Of a stretch of 64,000 nt of DNA, positions 54,448 through 63,470 are shown in pieces; position 1 is the first letter of the stretch; each line of letters opens with the position of its first letter. The stretch comes from Hyphomicrobiales bacterium (GTDB taxonomy: Bacteria; Pseudomonadota; Alphaproteobacteria; Rhizobiales; Beijerinckiaceae). The translations under genes and the position numbers were made by a program. Location: NCBI GenBank assembly GCA_900470775.1, contig UCBZ01000003.1, positions 1 through 64,000 on the forward strand, in the 5' to 3' direction. Below the pieces are notes generated by a model. That model saw only the letters and a list, made by a program, of their open reading frames with translations, was not told the origin of the DNA and made no database searches.

Positions 54448-57400
54448 ATGTTCCGCTTCGCTCATTTCTTCATCGACCGCCCGATCTTCGCCACCGTTCT
54501 GTCGGTGCTGCTGACGATCGCGGGCGCCATCGCCCAGCGCGGCCTGCCGATCGCCGAATATCCGGAGATCGCGCCGCCGACCGTCTCGATCACCGCGACT
54601 TACCCGGGCGCCTCCGCCGAGGTTGTCGCGGCAACCGTCGCGACCCCGATCGAGCAGGAGGTCAACGGCGTCGACGACATGCTCTACATCCAGTCGCAGT
54701 CGACCGGCGACGGGCGCGTGACCATCAACGTCGTGTTCAAGGCCGGCGTCGACATCGACCAGGCGCAGGTGCTCGTGCAGAACCGCGTCTCGGCGGCCGA
54801 GCCGCGCCTGCCCCAGGAGGTGCGCAGCTTCGGCCTGCAGACCCGCAAGGCCTCGCCCGATCTGATGATGGTCATCAACATGATCTCGCCGGACGGCTCG
54901 CGTGACGCCCAATACGTCTCGAACTACGCGACGCTCTATGTGAAGGACGTGCTCACCCGCGTGGAGGGCGTCGGCAATGTGCAGGTCTTCGGCGCGCGCG
55001 ACTTCTCGATGCGCATCTGGCTCGACCCTGCCAAGATTTCGTCGCGCAACCTGACGGCGGGCGACGTCGTGGCCGCCCTGCGGGCCGCCAACATCCAGGT
55101 CGCTGCCGGCGCGATCAACCAGCCGCCGGCGAAGTCGGACGGCGCATTCCAGCTCTCGGTCAACACGCTGGGTCGCCTGACCGACATCGCCGAGTTCGAG
55201 AATATCGTCGTGCGCTCCGACGCCAATGGCGGCACAATCCGGATCCGCGACATCGCCCGCGTCGAACTCGGTTCGCAGGACTACACCACCAACGCCTATC
55301 TCGATAACCAGAACGCGGTGGCCATCGGCATCTTCCAGCGTCCGGGCTCGAATGCGCTCGCGACCGCCGAGACGCTGATCAAGACCATGGACGGGATGGC
55401 GCGGGAGTTCCCCGCCGGCGTCGAGCACCGGATCATCTACAACCCGACCGAGTTCATCGGTGAATCGGTCAGGGCGGTGATCCAGACGCTGATCGAGGCG
55501 ATCGCGCTCGTCGTCGTCGTCGTGATCCTGTTCCTGCAGACCTGGCGCGCGGCGATCATTCCGATCATCGCGATCCCGGTTTCGCTCGTCGGCACCTTCC
55601 TGGTGATGAGCGCGGTCGGCATCTCCTTCAACACGATCTCGCTGCTCGCCCTGGTGCTCGCCATCGGTATCGTCGTCGACGACGCGATCGTCGTCGTCGA
55701 GAACGTCGAGCGCTATCTCGCCCAGGGCATGTCGGCGAAGGATGCCGCGCACAAGACCATGGACGAGGTCGGCGGCGCCCTGCTCGCGATCGCGCTCGTG
55801 CTCTGCGCCGTGTTCATCCCGACCGCCTTCATCAGCGGCCTGCAGGGCACGTTCTACCAGCAGTTCGCGGTCACCATCGCGGCCTCGACGGCGATCTCCT
55901 GCTTCGTTTCGCTGACGCTGTCGCCGGCGCTGGCGGCGCTGCTGCTCAAGCCGCATGGCCATGACGATGGCAAGAAGAAGGGCTTCGTCTACGCGCTGGG
56001 CGCCCCGGTGCGCGGCTTCTTCCATTATTTCAACAAGGGCTTCGACTGGCTCTCGCGCAGCTATGGCTCCGTGACCTCGCGCCTGATCCGGTTCTCGGTG
56101 ATCCTGCTGATCGCCTATGCCGGCCTGATCGCGCTGACCGCGCAACGCCTGACCGCGACCCCGACCGGCCTCGTGCCGCAGCTCGACCGCGGCTACTTCA
56201 TCGTCGCCTTCCAGCTGCCGCCGGGCTCGTCCCTGACGCGCACCGATGCGGTGATCCGCAAGGCGACCGATGTGGTGCTGTCGCGCCCCGGCGTTGTTCA
56301 TGCGGTCGCCTTCGCCGGCCTCGACGGCGCGACCTTCACCATCGCGCCGAATACGGGCGTGATCTTCGTGACGCTCGCCCCGTTCGAGGAGCGGACCAAG
56401 CAGAAGCTCACGACGGCGGGCATCCTCGGCGATCTGCGCCAGCAGATGTTTGCGATCAACGAGGCCTTTGCGCTGGTGATCGAGCCGCCGGCGGTGCCGG
56501 GGATCGGCACGGGCGGTGGTCTCAAGGGCTATGTCCAGGACCGCTCGGGACGCGGGCTCGCCGCTCTCGAGGGCGCGACCTGGGTGGTGGCGGGTTCGGC
56601 CGGGCAGGTTCCCGGAATCCAGCAGCCCTTCACCCTGTTCTCGACCAAGACCCCGCAGGTCTTCGCCGATATCGACCGCACCAAGGCCGAGATGCTGGGC
56701 GTGCCGATCACGCGCGTCTTCGAGACGCTGTCGGTCTATATGGGCTCGGCCTATATCAACGACTTCAACCTGCTCGGGCGGACCTACCGGGTGACGGCGC
56801 AGGCCGACAACCCGTTCCGCCTCGATCTGCGCGACGTCGCCAATCTGAAGACCCGCAACGCCGATGGCGAGATGGTGCCGATCGGCTCGGTCGCCTCCTT
56901 CTCGGACACCACCGGCGCCTATCGCGTGCCGCGCTACAACCTCTATCCGGCGGCCGAGGTGCAGCTGTCGATGGCGCGCGGCTTCTCGACCGGGCAGGGC
57001 ATCGCCGCGATCGAGAAGATCGCCGCAGAGCGCCTGCCCACGGGCTTCGGCTTCGAATGGACCGAGATCGCGCTGCAGGAGAAGCTCGCGGGCAACACCG
57101 CGATCATCGCCTTCGGGCTCGCCGTGGTCTTCGTCTTCCTGCTGCTGGCTGCACTCTATGAGAGCTGGATGCTGCCGCTGGCGGTCATCCTGATCGTGCC
57201 GATGTGTATCCTCGCGGCGATGATCGGGGTGAACTATACCGGGCTGGACCGCAACATCCTGGTCGATATCGGCCTCGTCGTGCTCGTCGGCCTCGCCGCC
57301 AAGAACGCGATCCTGATCGTCGAGTTCGCCAAGCAGGCCGAAGAGGAAGGCATGAACCGGCGCGACGCCGCGATCGCTGCCGCCCGTACGCGGTTGCGGC

Positions 57401-57645
57401 CGATCCTGATGACCTCGCTCGCCTTCATCCTGGGCGTGCTGCCGCTGACGATCTCGACAGGCGCCGGCTCGGAAATGCGCCAGGCGATGGGCATCGCGGT
57501 GTTCTCCGGCATGGTCGGCGTGACCTTCTTCGGGCTGATCTTCACCCCGGTCTTCTATGTGGTGGTGCGCTGGCTCGCCGATCTGCGCACCAAGAAGACG
57601 CCCGCGCAGCCGCCGCATGGGGATGCATCCGCCGCCCACTCGTGA
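54448..57645 (+). CDS. RND multidrug efflux permease (HAE1 family)
   Basis: This 1065-residue inner-membrane proton/drug antiporter is of the AcrB/MexF type. The N-terminus MFRFAHFFIDRPIFATVLSV and the TM4 aspartate pair (GIVVDDAIVVVENVER, near residues 410-411) needed for proton flow are intact. Two periplasmic loops and 12 helices are expected from the length. The C-terminus has the duplicated half (RNILVDIGLVVLVGLAAKNAILIVEFAKQ). It exports hydrophobic or aromatic compounds; anthranilate-type metabolism in the genome is a possible link, but no evidence ties them. Confidence 0.94.
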   Translation: MFRFAHFFIDRPIFATVLSVLLTIAGAIAQRGLPIAEYPEIAPPTVSITATYPGASAEVVAATVATPIEQEVNGVDDMLYIQSQSTGDGRVTINVVFKAGVDIDQAQVLVQNRVSAAEPRLPQEVRSFGLQTRKASPDLMMVINMISPDGSRDAQYVSNYATLYVKDVLTRVEGVGNVQVFGARDFSMRIWLDPAKISSRNLTAGDVVAALRAANIQVAAGAINQPPAKSDGAFQLSVNTLGRLTDIAEFENIVVRSDANGGTIRIRDIARVELGSQDYTTNAYLDNQNAVAIGIFQRPGSNALATAETLIKTMDGMAREFPAGVEHRIIYNPTEFIGESVRAVIQTLIEAIALVVVVVILFLQTWRAAIIPIIAIPVSLVGTFLVMSAVGISFNTISLLALVLAIGIVVDDAIVVVENVERYLAQGMSAKDAAHKTMDEVGGALLAIALVLCAVFIPTAFISGLQGTFYQQFAVTIAASTAISCFVSLTLSPALAALLLKPHGHDDGKKKGFVYALGAPVRGFFHYFNKGFDWLSRSYGSVTSRLIRFSVILLIAYAGLIALTAQRLTATPTGLVPQLDRGYFIVAFQLPPGSSLTRTDAVIRKATDVVLSRPGVVHAVAFAGLDGATFTIAPNTGVIFVTLAPFEERTKQKLTTAGILGDLRQQMFAINEAFALVIEPPAVPGIGTGGGLKGYVQDRSGRGLAALEGATWVVAGSAGQVPGIQQPFTLFSTKTPQVFADIDRTKAEMLGVPITRVFETLSVYMGSAYINDFNLLGRTYRVTAQADNPFRLDLRDVANLKTRNADGEMVPIGSVASFSDTTGAYRVPRYNLYPAAEVQLSMARGFSTGQGIAAIEKIAAERLPTGFGFEWTEIALQEKLAGNTAIIAFGLAVVFVFLLLAALYESWMLPLAVILIVPMCILAAMIGVNYTGLDRNILVDIGLVVLVGLAAKNAILIVEFAKQAEEEGMNRRDAAIAAARTRLRPILMTSLAFILGVLPLTISTGAGSEMRQAMGIAVFSGMVGVTFFGLIFTPVFYVVVRWLADLRTKKTPAQPPHGDASAAHS

Positions 57646-57689
57646 TCTGATCGCTCCCGTCCCGGATTCGACCGGGACGGGGGCATGTG

Positions 57690-58409
57690 ATGTTTCCATG
57701 GATACTCGGCTTGGTCGCGGTCCCGCTGGCGACCGTCCTGATCGCAGGCGGCCTGTTCTGGCCGACCTATCGGCGGCTGCAGCGCGCCGAATACATCCGG
57801 ACCTATGAATGGCCGCCCGGCCTGCTCGACAAGCTCGCCGGCCATCATCGCAGCTTCACCCGCAAGGAGAGCGCGCTGGTCGCGCAGGGCCTGCGGCAGT
57901 TCTTCCTGGCCTATCTCAACAGCGGCCGCGCCTATGTCGCGATGCCCTCGCAGGTCGCCGACGACCTCTGGCACGAGTTCATCCTCTACACCCGCGCCTA
58001 TCAGGATTTCTGCCGCGATGCCTTCGGCGGATTCCTGCACCACACGCCGGCGGTCGCGCTCGCTGACGGCCGCAAGAAGGACAATGCCGGGCTGCGCCGC
58101 GTCTGGCTCCAGTGCTGCCGGCTGGACGGCATCAACCCGGTCAAGCCGACGCGCCTGCCGCTGCTGTTTGCGCTCGACACCAAGCTGAGCATCCCCGGCG
58201 GCTATCGCTACGAGCCCGATTGCGCCCAGCTTCGCCGCAATGGCGATGCCGGCTCGCAATGCGGCGGCGACTTCTCCAGCTCGTCCTATGACGGCGGAAC
58301 GGATGGGATGGGCGATAGCGGCCGTTCCGACAGCAGCAGCTCGGACAGCGGTAGCTCAGACAGCGGAGGCGGCGACGGCGGGGGCTGCGGTGGCGGCGGC
58401 GGGGATTAG
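57690..58409 (+). CDS. GRDP-like membrane protein with glycine/serine/cysteine tail
   Basis: This 239-residue protein has one N-terminal membrane segment (FPWILGLVAVPLATVLIAGGLFW) then a domain with the GRDP-like (glycine-rich domain-containing protein) signature SQVADDLWHEFILYTRAYQDFC and later CGGDFSSSSYDG. The last 50 residues are almost only Ser, Gly, Asp and Cys (SSDSGSSDSGGGDGGGCGGG). It follows the RND permease by 44 bp and could be cotranscribed. Function unknown; Gly/Cys-rich tails of this type occur in predicted small membrane proteins of many bacteria. Confidence 0.8.
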   Translation: MFPWILGLVAVPLATVLIAGGLFWPTYRRLQRAEYIRTYEWPPGLLDKLAGHHRSFTRKESALVAQGLRQFFLAYLNSGRAYVAMPSQVADDLWHEFILYTRAYQDFCRDAFGGFLHHTPAVALADGRKKDNAGLRRVWLQCCRLDGINPVKPTRLPLLFALDTKLSIPGGYRYEPDCAQLRRNGDAGSQCGGDFSSSSYDGGTDGMGDSGRSDSSSSDSGSSDSGGGDGGGCGGGGGD

Positions 58410-58439
58410 ACTTCGATGATCCCGCGCGGAAACACGGCC

Positions 58440-58544
58440 GTCATCCTGGGCGACCGCAGGTCGTCCCGGGATCCATCGTAGCACTCGACTTCGCCCTATG
58501 AGGAATCCCGGAGCTGCGCGGCTTCGCCGCTTGTCCAGGATGAC
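58440..58544. repeat. Palindromic intergenic repeat (105 bp), inverted copy of 8612-8716
   Basis: It starts gtcatcctgggcgaccgcag and ends cgcttgtccaggatgac. Its reverse complement matches 8612-8716 along nearly the whole length; differences are concentrated in the central 25 bases. Confidence 0.85.
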
Positions 58545-58587
58545 GGCGAGATTCTCTCCCAAGGCTCAGCAGGCGCTATCGCAGCGT

Positions 58588-60102
58588 TCAGCCCCACCAG
58601 CGCTCGGCAACCGGGAACCGCCCCGCGGCGTCCTCGATCACCTGGCCGAGCGAGAACAGCGTCTCCTCGTCGAAGGGGCGGCCGATCAGCTGCAGGCCGA
58701 GCGGCAGGCCCTGGCGGTCGAGCCCGGCGGGGACGGCCAGGCCCGGCAGGCCGGCCATGTTCACCGTCACTGTGAAGATGTCGTTGAGATACATCTCGAC
58801 GGGATCCGACGAGCCCTTCTCGCCGATGCCGAAGGCGGCTGAGGGCGTCGCAGGCGTCAGGACCGCGTCGATGCCGGCGGCATAGGCTTCGTCGAAGTCG
58901 CGCTTGATCAGGGTGCGGACCTTCTGGGCCTTGAGGTAATAGGCGTCGTAATAGCCGGCTGAGAGCACATAGGTGCCGATCATGATGCGGCGCTTGACCT
59001 CGGCGCCGAAACCCTCGGCGCGGGTCTTCTCATACATCTCGGCGATGTCGCGGCCGGGCTCGCGCAGGCCGTAGCGCACGCCGTCATAGCGGGCGAGGTT
59101 GGACGAGGCCTCGGCCGGAGCGACGATGTAATAGGCGGGCAAGGCGTATTTGGTATGCGGCAGGGAGATCTCGACGATCTCGGCGCCGGCCGCCTTCAGC
59201 CAATCGATGCCCTGCTGCCAGAGCGCCTCGATCTCGGCATTAAGCCCGTCGAGCCGGTACTCCCGGGGTATGCCGATTTTCATGCCCTTGACCGAGCGGC
59301 CGACGGCCTTCTCGTAATCGGGCACCGCCGTGTCGACGGAGGTCGTGTCCTTGGGATCGTGGCCGGCCATCGAGCCCAGCATCGCGGCGCAGTCGCGCAC
59401 CGTCTTGCCGATCGGCCCGGCCTGATCGAGCGAGGAGGCGAAGGCGACGATGCCCCAGCGCGAGCAGCGGCCATAGGTCGGCTTGATGCCGACCGTGCCG
59501 GTGAAGGCGGCGGGCTGGCGGATCGAGCCGCCGGTATCGGTCGCCGTGGCCGCAAGGCAGAGATCGGCTGCCACCGCCGAAGCCGAGCCGCCCGATGAGC
59601 CGCCGGGCACGAGATGGGCGCCCTCGACCGCACCGGTGGCGCCTGCGCCGACATTGGAGCCTTTCCGACGCCAGGGGTTCACGACGGCACCGAAGGCGCT
59701 TGTCTCGTTCGACGAGCCCATGGCGAACTCGTCATTGTTGAGCTTGCCGAGCATGACCGCGCCGTCGCGCCAGAGCTGGCCCGAGACAGTCGATTCATAG
59801 GGCGGCACGAAATTGCCGAGGATGTTCGAGCAGGCGGTGGTGCGCACGCCCTTGGTGGCGAAGAGGTCCTTGATGCCGAGCGGCAGGCCTTCGAGCGGGC
59901 CGCCCTGGCCTTTCGCCAACTTCGCGTCGGAGGCTGCCGCCTGTGTCAGCGCGTGCTCGGGGGTCTCCAGCACATAGGCGTTGAGGGCACGAGCCTTCTC
60001 GATCGCCGCGATATGCGCCGTGGTGAGTTCCGTGGCGGAAAAGGTCTTGGCCTTGAGCCCTTCGCGGGCCTCGGTCAGGGTCAGGCGGGTGAGATCGGTC
60101 AC
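58588..60102 (-). CDS. gatA: Aspartyl/glutamyl-tRNA(Asn/Gln) amidotransferase subunit A
   Basis: This 504-residue GatA is an amidase-signature enzyme that releases ammonia from glutamine. The Ser-cisSer-Lys triad is visible: lysine in [14 protein letters not shown] (near residue 76), cis-serine and serine in [39 protein letters not shown]. Between NPWRRKGSN and [10 protein letters not shown] there are about 12 extra residues ([13 protein letters not shown]) compared with the relatives I know. A hairpin lies upstream between gatC and gatA (60135-60162). Confidence 0.96.
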   Translation of the reverse strand: MTDLTRLTLTEAREGLKAKTFSATELTTAHIAAIEKARALNAYVLETPEHALTQAAASDAKLAKGQGGPLEGLPLGIKDLFATKGVRTTACSNILGNFVPPYESTVSGQLWRDGAVMLGKLNNDEFAMGSSNETSAFGAVVNPWRRKGSNVGAGATGAVEGAHLVPGGSSGGSASAVAADLCLAATATDTGGSIRQPAAFTGTVGIKPTYGRCSRWGIVAFASSLDQAGPIGKTVRDCAAMLGSMAGHDPKDTTSVDTAVPDYEKAVGRSVKGMKIGIPREYRLDGLNAEIEALWQQGIDWLKAAGAEIVEISLPHTKYALPAYYIVAPAEASSNLARYDGVRYGLREPGRDIAEMYEKTRAEGFGAEVKRRIMIGTYVLSAGYYDAYYLKAQKVRTLIKRDFDEAYAAGIDAVLTPATPSAAFGIGEKGSSDPVEMYLNDIFTVTVNMAGLPGLAVPAGLDRQGLPLGLQLIGRPFDEETLFSLGQVIEDAAGRFPVAERWWG

Positions 60103-60134
60103 GGGGGGATTCCGGATTCATCTGGTCAAAACGA

Positions 60135-60162
60135 CCCCGGATCGCGCCTTGCGCGTCCGGGG
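60135..60162 (-). terminator. Hairpin in the gatC-gatA intergenic gap, possible attenuator
   Basis: CCCCGGATCGCGC pairs with GCGCGTCCGGGG with one bulge around a short loop. On the minus strand it is followed by TCGTTTTGACC. In the 85-bp gap inside the gat operon it could reduce transcription into gatA or stabilise the upstream message. Confidence 0.45.
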
Positions 60163-60187
60163 TGATCGAATGGGCGCTTTGTGCGCC

Positions 60188-60475
60188 TTATTCGATCACC
60201 TTGGGCACCATGAAATAGTTGTCGTCGGAGGCCGGCGCATTGGCGACGATCGTGTCGGCGATCTCGCCATCGGTCACGATGTCCTCGCGCTGCTTCATCG
60301 CCATCGGCGTCACCGAGGTCAGCGGCTCGACGCCGGAGACATCGACCTCGTTCAACTGCTCGACGAAGCCGAGGATGGCGTTGAGCTCGCCTTGCAGCCT
60401 GGGCAGATCGGCCTCCGGCACGGCGATGCGCGCCAGATGCGCGACGCGTTTGACGGTGGCGAGATCGACCGACAT
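60188..60475 (-). CDS. gatC: Aspartyl/glutamyl-tRNA(Asn/Gln) amidotransferase subunit C
   Basis: This 95-residue GatC holds the GatA-GatB complex together. The family pattern [44 protein letters not shown] and the end [18 protein letters not shown] is complete. The ATG at 60475 follows AGGAG with a 6-base spacer; longer open frame upstream is not homologous. It precedes gatA. Confidence 0.96.
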   Translation of the reverse strand: MSVDLATVKRVAHLARIAVPEADLPRLQGELNAILGFVEQLNEVDVSGVEPLTSVTPMAMKQREDIVTDGEIADTIVANAPASDDNYFMVPKVIE

Positions 60476-60693
60476 GGCGGGCTCCTGGGAAGGGGCGGCG
60501 CAGCGCGCCGCGATGCCGAGGCTATAAGCGGGCGCGCCGTTGCCCGCAAGAAGATCGCCAATCCAGCCAAGCCCGGGGAACCTCTCCCTCCGTATGGAAA
60601 GGGTTCCCCGAGACCTTTTGCCAAGACCGCAAAGCCTCTGCCACCGTCTCCCGCGAGGGGGGGAAGGGAGTTTGCCCTTCGCAGATGGGAGGT

Positions 60694-61101
60694 TCAGTTC
60701 GCCCGCGTCCACTTCACCGAACGGCAGATCAGTCCGCCCAAGACGCAGCCGGAGGTGGTCAGCGCGTCGCCCGACAGCGTCATCGTGCCGGAATAGGTCT
60801 TGCCGTCTTCCGGATTGAAGGCGCTGCCGCTCCATTTGCCTTCACTGGTCGGCTTCATGTCGTAGAAGATGCGCTGGCCAACCTTGGCCGGGCCGGTGGT
60901 GTCCTTCAGCCAGGCCAGCGTGCCGCACATCGCCTCGCCGCATTTGGCGAAGCGCACCCGCGAGGCGCCGGTGTCGCGCAGCCAGGTTCCAGTGACATCC
61001 TGCGCCAGGGCAGGTCCGCCCGAGGCAAGCCCGATGAAGAGGCCGATGAAGAGGCCGAGTCCAGCCAGCAATGCCCGATGGGCGCTCGAACCGATCAGCA
61101 T
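60694..61101 (-). CDS. DUF2147 secreted protein
   Basis: This 135-residue protein has a signal peptide-like hydrophobic N-terminus ([24 protein letters not shown]) and a DUF2147 domain ([30 protein letters not shown], near residues 35-66, with conserved cysteines; later [20 protein letters not shown] and a C-terminal cysteine pair). The family occurs in periplasms and lacks a firmly assigned function. GGAGG is 5 bases before the ATG. A perfect palindrome lies 32 bases upstream of the start (61134-61153). Confidence 0.85.
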   Translation of the reverse strand: MLIGSSAHRALLAGLGLFIGLFIGLASGGPALAQDVTGTWLRDTGASRVRFAKCGEAMCGTLAWLKDTTGPAKVGQRIFYDMKPTSEGKWSGSAFNPEDGKTYSGTMTLSGDALTTSGCVLGGLICRSVKWTRAN

Positions 61102-61133
61102 GATATCCTCCCTGTCAGACCACGCTATGCTGC

Positions 61134-61153
61134 ATGGTTCAGATGTGAACCAT
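61134..61153. promoter_or_regulatory. Perfect palindrome upstream of the DUF2147 gene
   Basis: Eight-base arms ATGGTTCA and TGAACCAT flank GATG. It lies 33-52 bases upstream of the DUF2147 start codon, a typical place for a dimeric repressor. No regulator gene lies nearby. Confidence 0.55.
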
Positions 61154-61530
61154 ATCTCGGAACTTCAACGCTTCCAAGCTGCCGCTGCGGCCGCCGAACC
61201 GCGCTTCCGCGGCTGAGGGTGAATCCTCCGTCAACGCGCCTTGTCGCATTCGTTGCAGCAGCCATTGAAAACACTGCGCTTTTCGTGATCGAAGCATGAA
61301 TCGGGTGTTGATTTAACCGCTCGCTCATCTCTCGTTGAGCTTCGATTCATCGCGAATTTTAGCGCTGCCTTTAAGGCTGCCGGCCAAATCTGGTCATCAC
61401 GAAGCCGGGGCCTTGGACGGGGGGCCGGCGCCAGGGAGCAAGGTCGTCGAGGGTCGTCTGACCCGAAGCGTGAACCGAACTCCGGGACGCAACGACTAAG
61501 ATAAACAAAGATAAAACAAGGGTGGTTGTC
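61154..61530. other. Gene-free divergent region between DUF2147 and Sel1 genes
   Basis: These 377 bp have no convincing coding frame. Composition is more AT-rich than average between 61255 and 61375. Loosely inverted blocks (gatcgaagcatgaatcg near 61288 and gcttcgattcat near 61338) occur. It probably contains promoters for both divergent genes. Confidence 0.5.
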
Positions 61531-61800
61531 ATGGCACGCATGGAAATGAACGCGATCCCCGCTTCGCTGGTGATTCCGAGCGAGGCTTCGGCCGAGGCCT
61601 ATTACGAGCTCGGCCTGATGTATGCGGTCGGCCGCGGCATCCCGGTCGATCTCGTCACGGCGCAGAAATGGTTCAACGTCGCCCAGGCGCGCGGCTGCGG
61701 CCGGGCCGCGGCGCATCGCCAGGAACTGGCGCTCGAGATGAGCCGCGATCAGATCGCCGAAGCACTGCGCGAGGCCCGCAGCTTCCTGACGCGCCACTGA
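61531..61800 (+). CDS. Small protein with a single Sel1-like repeat
   Basis: This 89-residue cytoplasmic protein carries one Sel1/TPR-like repeat (AEAYYELGLMYAVGRGIPVD followed by LVTAQKWFNVAQARG) at residues 20-60 and a helical end. Such single-repeat proteins are common and mediate protein contacts. The ATG at 61531 is preferred over one 9 bases upstream for its better spacing from GGGTGG. Function unknown. Confidence 0.78.
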   Translation: MARMEMNAIPASLVIPSEASAEAYYELGLMYAVGRGIPVDLVTAQKWFNVAQARGCGRAAAHRQELALEMSRDQIAEALREARSFLTRH

Positions 61801-61906
61801 GCAGCCTTCGGGAAGCGGAAACGCTTCCGCCAACGAGCCTTGTGGGGCGGGGAGGGCGCGGCTATAAGCGCGCCGCAATCCCCAGACATTCCCCAAGGAT
61901 CGACAG

Positions 61907-62329
61907 ATGGCTGTTCAGCGTACCTTCTCCATTCTCAAGCCCGACGCGACGCGACGCAATCTCACCGGCGCGGTCAACGCGGTCATCGAGAAGGCCGGCC
62001 TGCGCATCGTCGCCCAGAAGCGCATCCACCTGACCAAGGCTCAGGCAGAGACCTTCTATGCGGTCCACTCCGCGCGCCCCTTCTTCGGCGAGCTCGTCGA
62101 GTTCATGACCTCGGGCCCCGTGGTCGTGCAGGTTCTCGAGGGCGAGGACGCCATCGCCAAGTATCGCGACGTGATGGGCGCCACCAACCCGGCCAACGCC
62201 GCCGAGGGCACCATCCGCAAGCTCTTTGCTGAATCGGTCGGCGAGAACACCGCCCATGGCTCGGACGCTCCCGAGGCCGCCGCGATCGAGATCGCCCAGT
62301 TCTTCTCCGGCAACGAGATCGTCGGCTGA
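61907..62329 (+). CDS. ndk: Nucleoside diphosphate kinase
   Basis: This 140-residue enzyme moves the terminal phosphate between nucleoside triphosphates and diphosphates. The catalytic histidine is in [12 protein letters not shown] near residue 117, and the family start [21 protein letters not shown] is intact. AAGGA precedes the ATG. A terminator follows at once. Confidence 0.97.
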   Translation: MAVQRTFSILKPDATRRNLTGAVNAVIEKAGLRIVAQKRIHLTKAQAETFYAVHSARPFFGELVEFMTSGPVVVQVLEGEDAIAKYRDVMGATNPANAAEGTIRKLFAESVGENTAHGSDAPEAAAIEIAQFFSGNEIVG

Positions 62330-62355
62330 GATTTTCCGCTGCTGAAAAGCGGAAA

Positions 62356-62383
62356 GGCGGGCCGGTCTCCGGTCCGCCTTTTT
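62356..62383 (+). terminator. Rho-independent terminator after ndk
   Basis: A 10-base stem (GGCGGGCCGG / CCGGTCCGCC with G-T pairs), 3-base loop TCT and a run of five T (62379-62383). Confidence 0.9.
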
Positions 62384-62421
62384 CTTTGGGTCGCTGGAAG
62401 CACCAGCCGCCTTGCCGCTCG

Positions 62422-63264
62422 TCAGAGCCCGAAGGAATAGCTCGACCCGGTATCGAAGGAGTAGCTCGCCGAGAGACCGATCGTGATCGAATCGCGCGAG
62501 CCGTACGGCCTGACGATCGGGGAGCGCGTGGCGTCGCCGACGAGGCGCTTATATTCGACATAGGCCGTCGTCTTGAGCTGATCGGACCAGTTGTAGGTCA
62601 GCTGCGCCAATGCGCCGACCGAATGCACGCCGGTATTGAAGCGCTGCAGCAGGCCGCCGGTGCCGGGCATGGCGCCGCTGGTCCCGAAATAGGTCCGGAC
62701 ATAGTCGGCCGAGGCGATCCGCATGCGCGGGCCGACACCCAGCGTCCAGGCGCCGACAGTGGAGAAGGCGTCGAGCTTGAAATCGGCGACGATGCCGTCA
62801 TGTGCGGCGATGCCGCGGCGTACATCGACACGGCTGCGCAGCCAGGACGTCGGATAGAATTCTACGAAGCCGCCGGCCTCAGCACCGAATTTGGTTGCCG
62901 GAACCGCTACGAGCGCCGGATTGACCGTGGCGCTGCGCTTCCAGAGCAGGTCGCCCGAGAAGCCGATTCGCCAGCCCTGGCCGGAGAACACGCCGATGCT
63001 GAGCATTGCGTCGTCTTCGGCGCTCCACCATGTGCTTTTGAGGCCCCGGCCCAGTGAAATGATAGGCCTTGCCCGGAAGACGTAGTCATCCGAGCCGGTG
63101 TAGTCGGGTTGATAGCGCACGCCGGCACCCAGCGTGAGATACCAGTTCTGCGCCGACTGGGGCGAGGTGAGGGTGGTGTAGTCACGCGATTGCGCCTGAG
63201 CGCGATCGGACTGCGACAGGAAGAGGCAGGCGACGAGGCCCGCGAGAAACGCAACGCTACGCAT
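62422..63264 (-). CDS. MipA/OmpV-family outer-membrane protein
   Basis: This 280-residue beta-barrel protein has a signal peptide (MRSVAFLAGLVACLFLSQSDRAQAQ) and a mature start with family features (WYLTLGAGVRYQPDYTGSDDYVFRARPIISLG). It ends with aromatic residues (DTGSSYSFGL) as outer-membrane proteins do. MipA is known as a scaffold for murein enzymes and OmpV as a porin, so the role here is open. The start at 63264 is preferred over a longer frame with no homology. Confidence 0.87.
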   Translation of the reverse strand: MRSVAFLAGLVACLFLSQSDRAQAQSRDYTTLTSPQSAQNWYLTLGAGVRYQPDYTGSDDYVFRARPIISLGRGLKSTWWSAEDDAMLSIGVFSGQGWRIGFSGDLLWKRSATVNPALVAVPATKFGAEAGGFVEFYPTSWLRSRVDVRRGIAAHDGIVADFKLDAFSTVGAWTLGVGPRMRIASADYVRTYFGTSGAMPGTGGLLQRFNTGVHSVGALAQLTYNWSDQLKTTAYVEYKRLVGDATRSPIVRPYGSRDSITIGLSASYSFDTGSSYSFGL

Positions 63265-63470
63265 GAACCCGAACTCCGGCGCGACGGCGCCTCTCAAGAA
63301 GAATACGCCGGCAATCTGAGGCATTAGGATTAACCCGAGGTTGATGCTGCGGTGCGGCGCGGGATGGCAGGCCATGGAGGGTATGCGCGCCAAGCAAGAT
63401 GATGGCCATGCCCATGATTGCCGCACGCGGACACATTCCACTTTTTCCAGTGATGCTCTACGACGGTGAC

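Noticed and set aside
54274-57699. Very long open frame (over 1100 codons) on the minus strand
   Set aside because: It is antisense to the well-supported RND permease; such frames are common opposite GC-rich genes, and the translation is low-complexity His/Arg/Asp-rich.
61288-61350. Loosely inverted blocks around atgaatcg and cgattcat
   Set aside because: Arms are short and far apart; likely chance.
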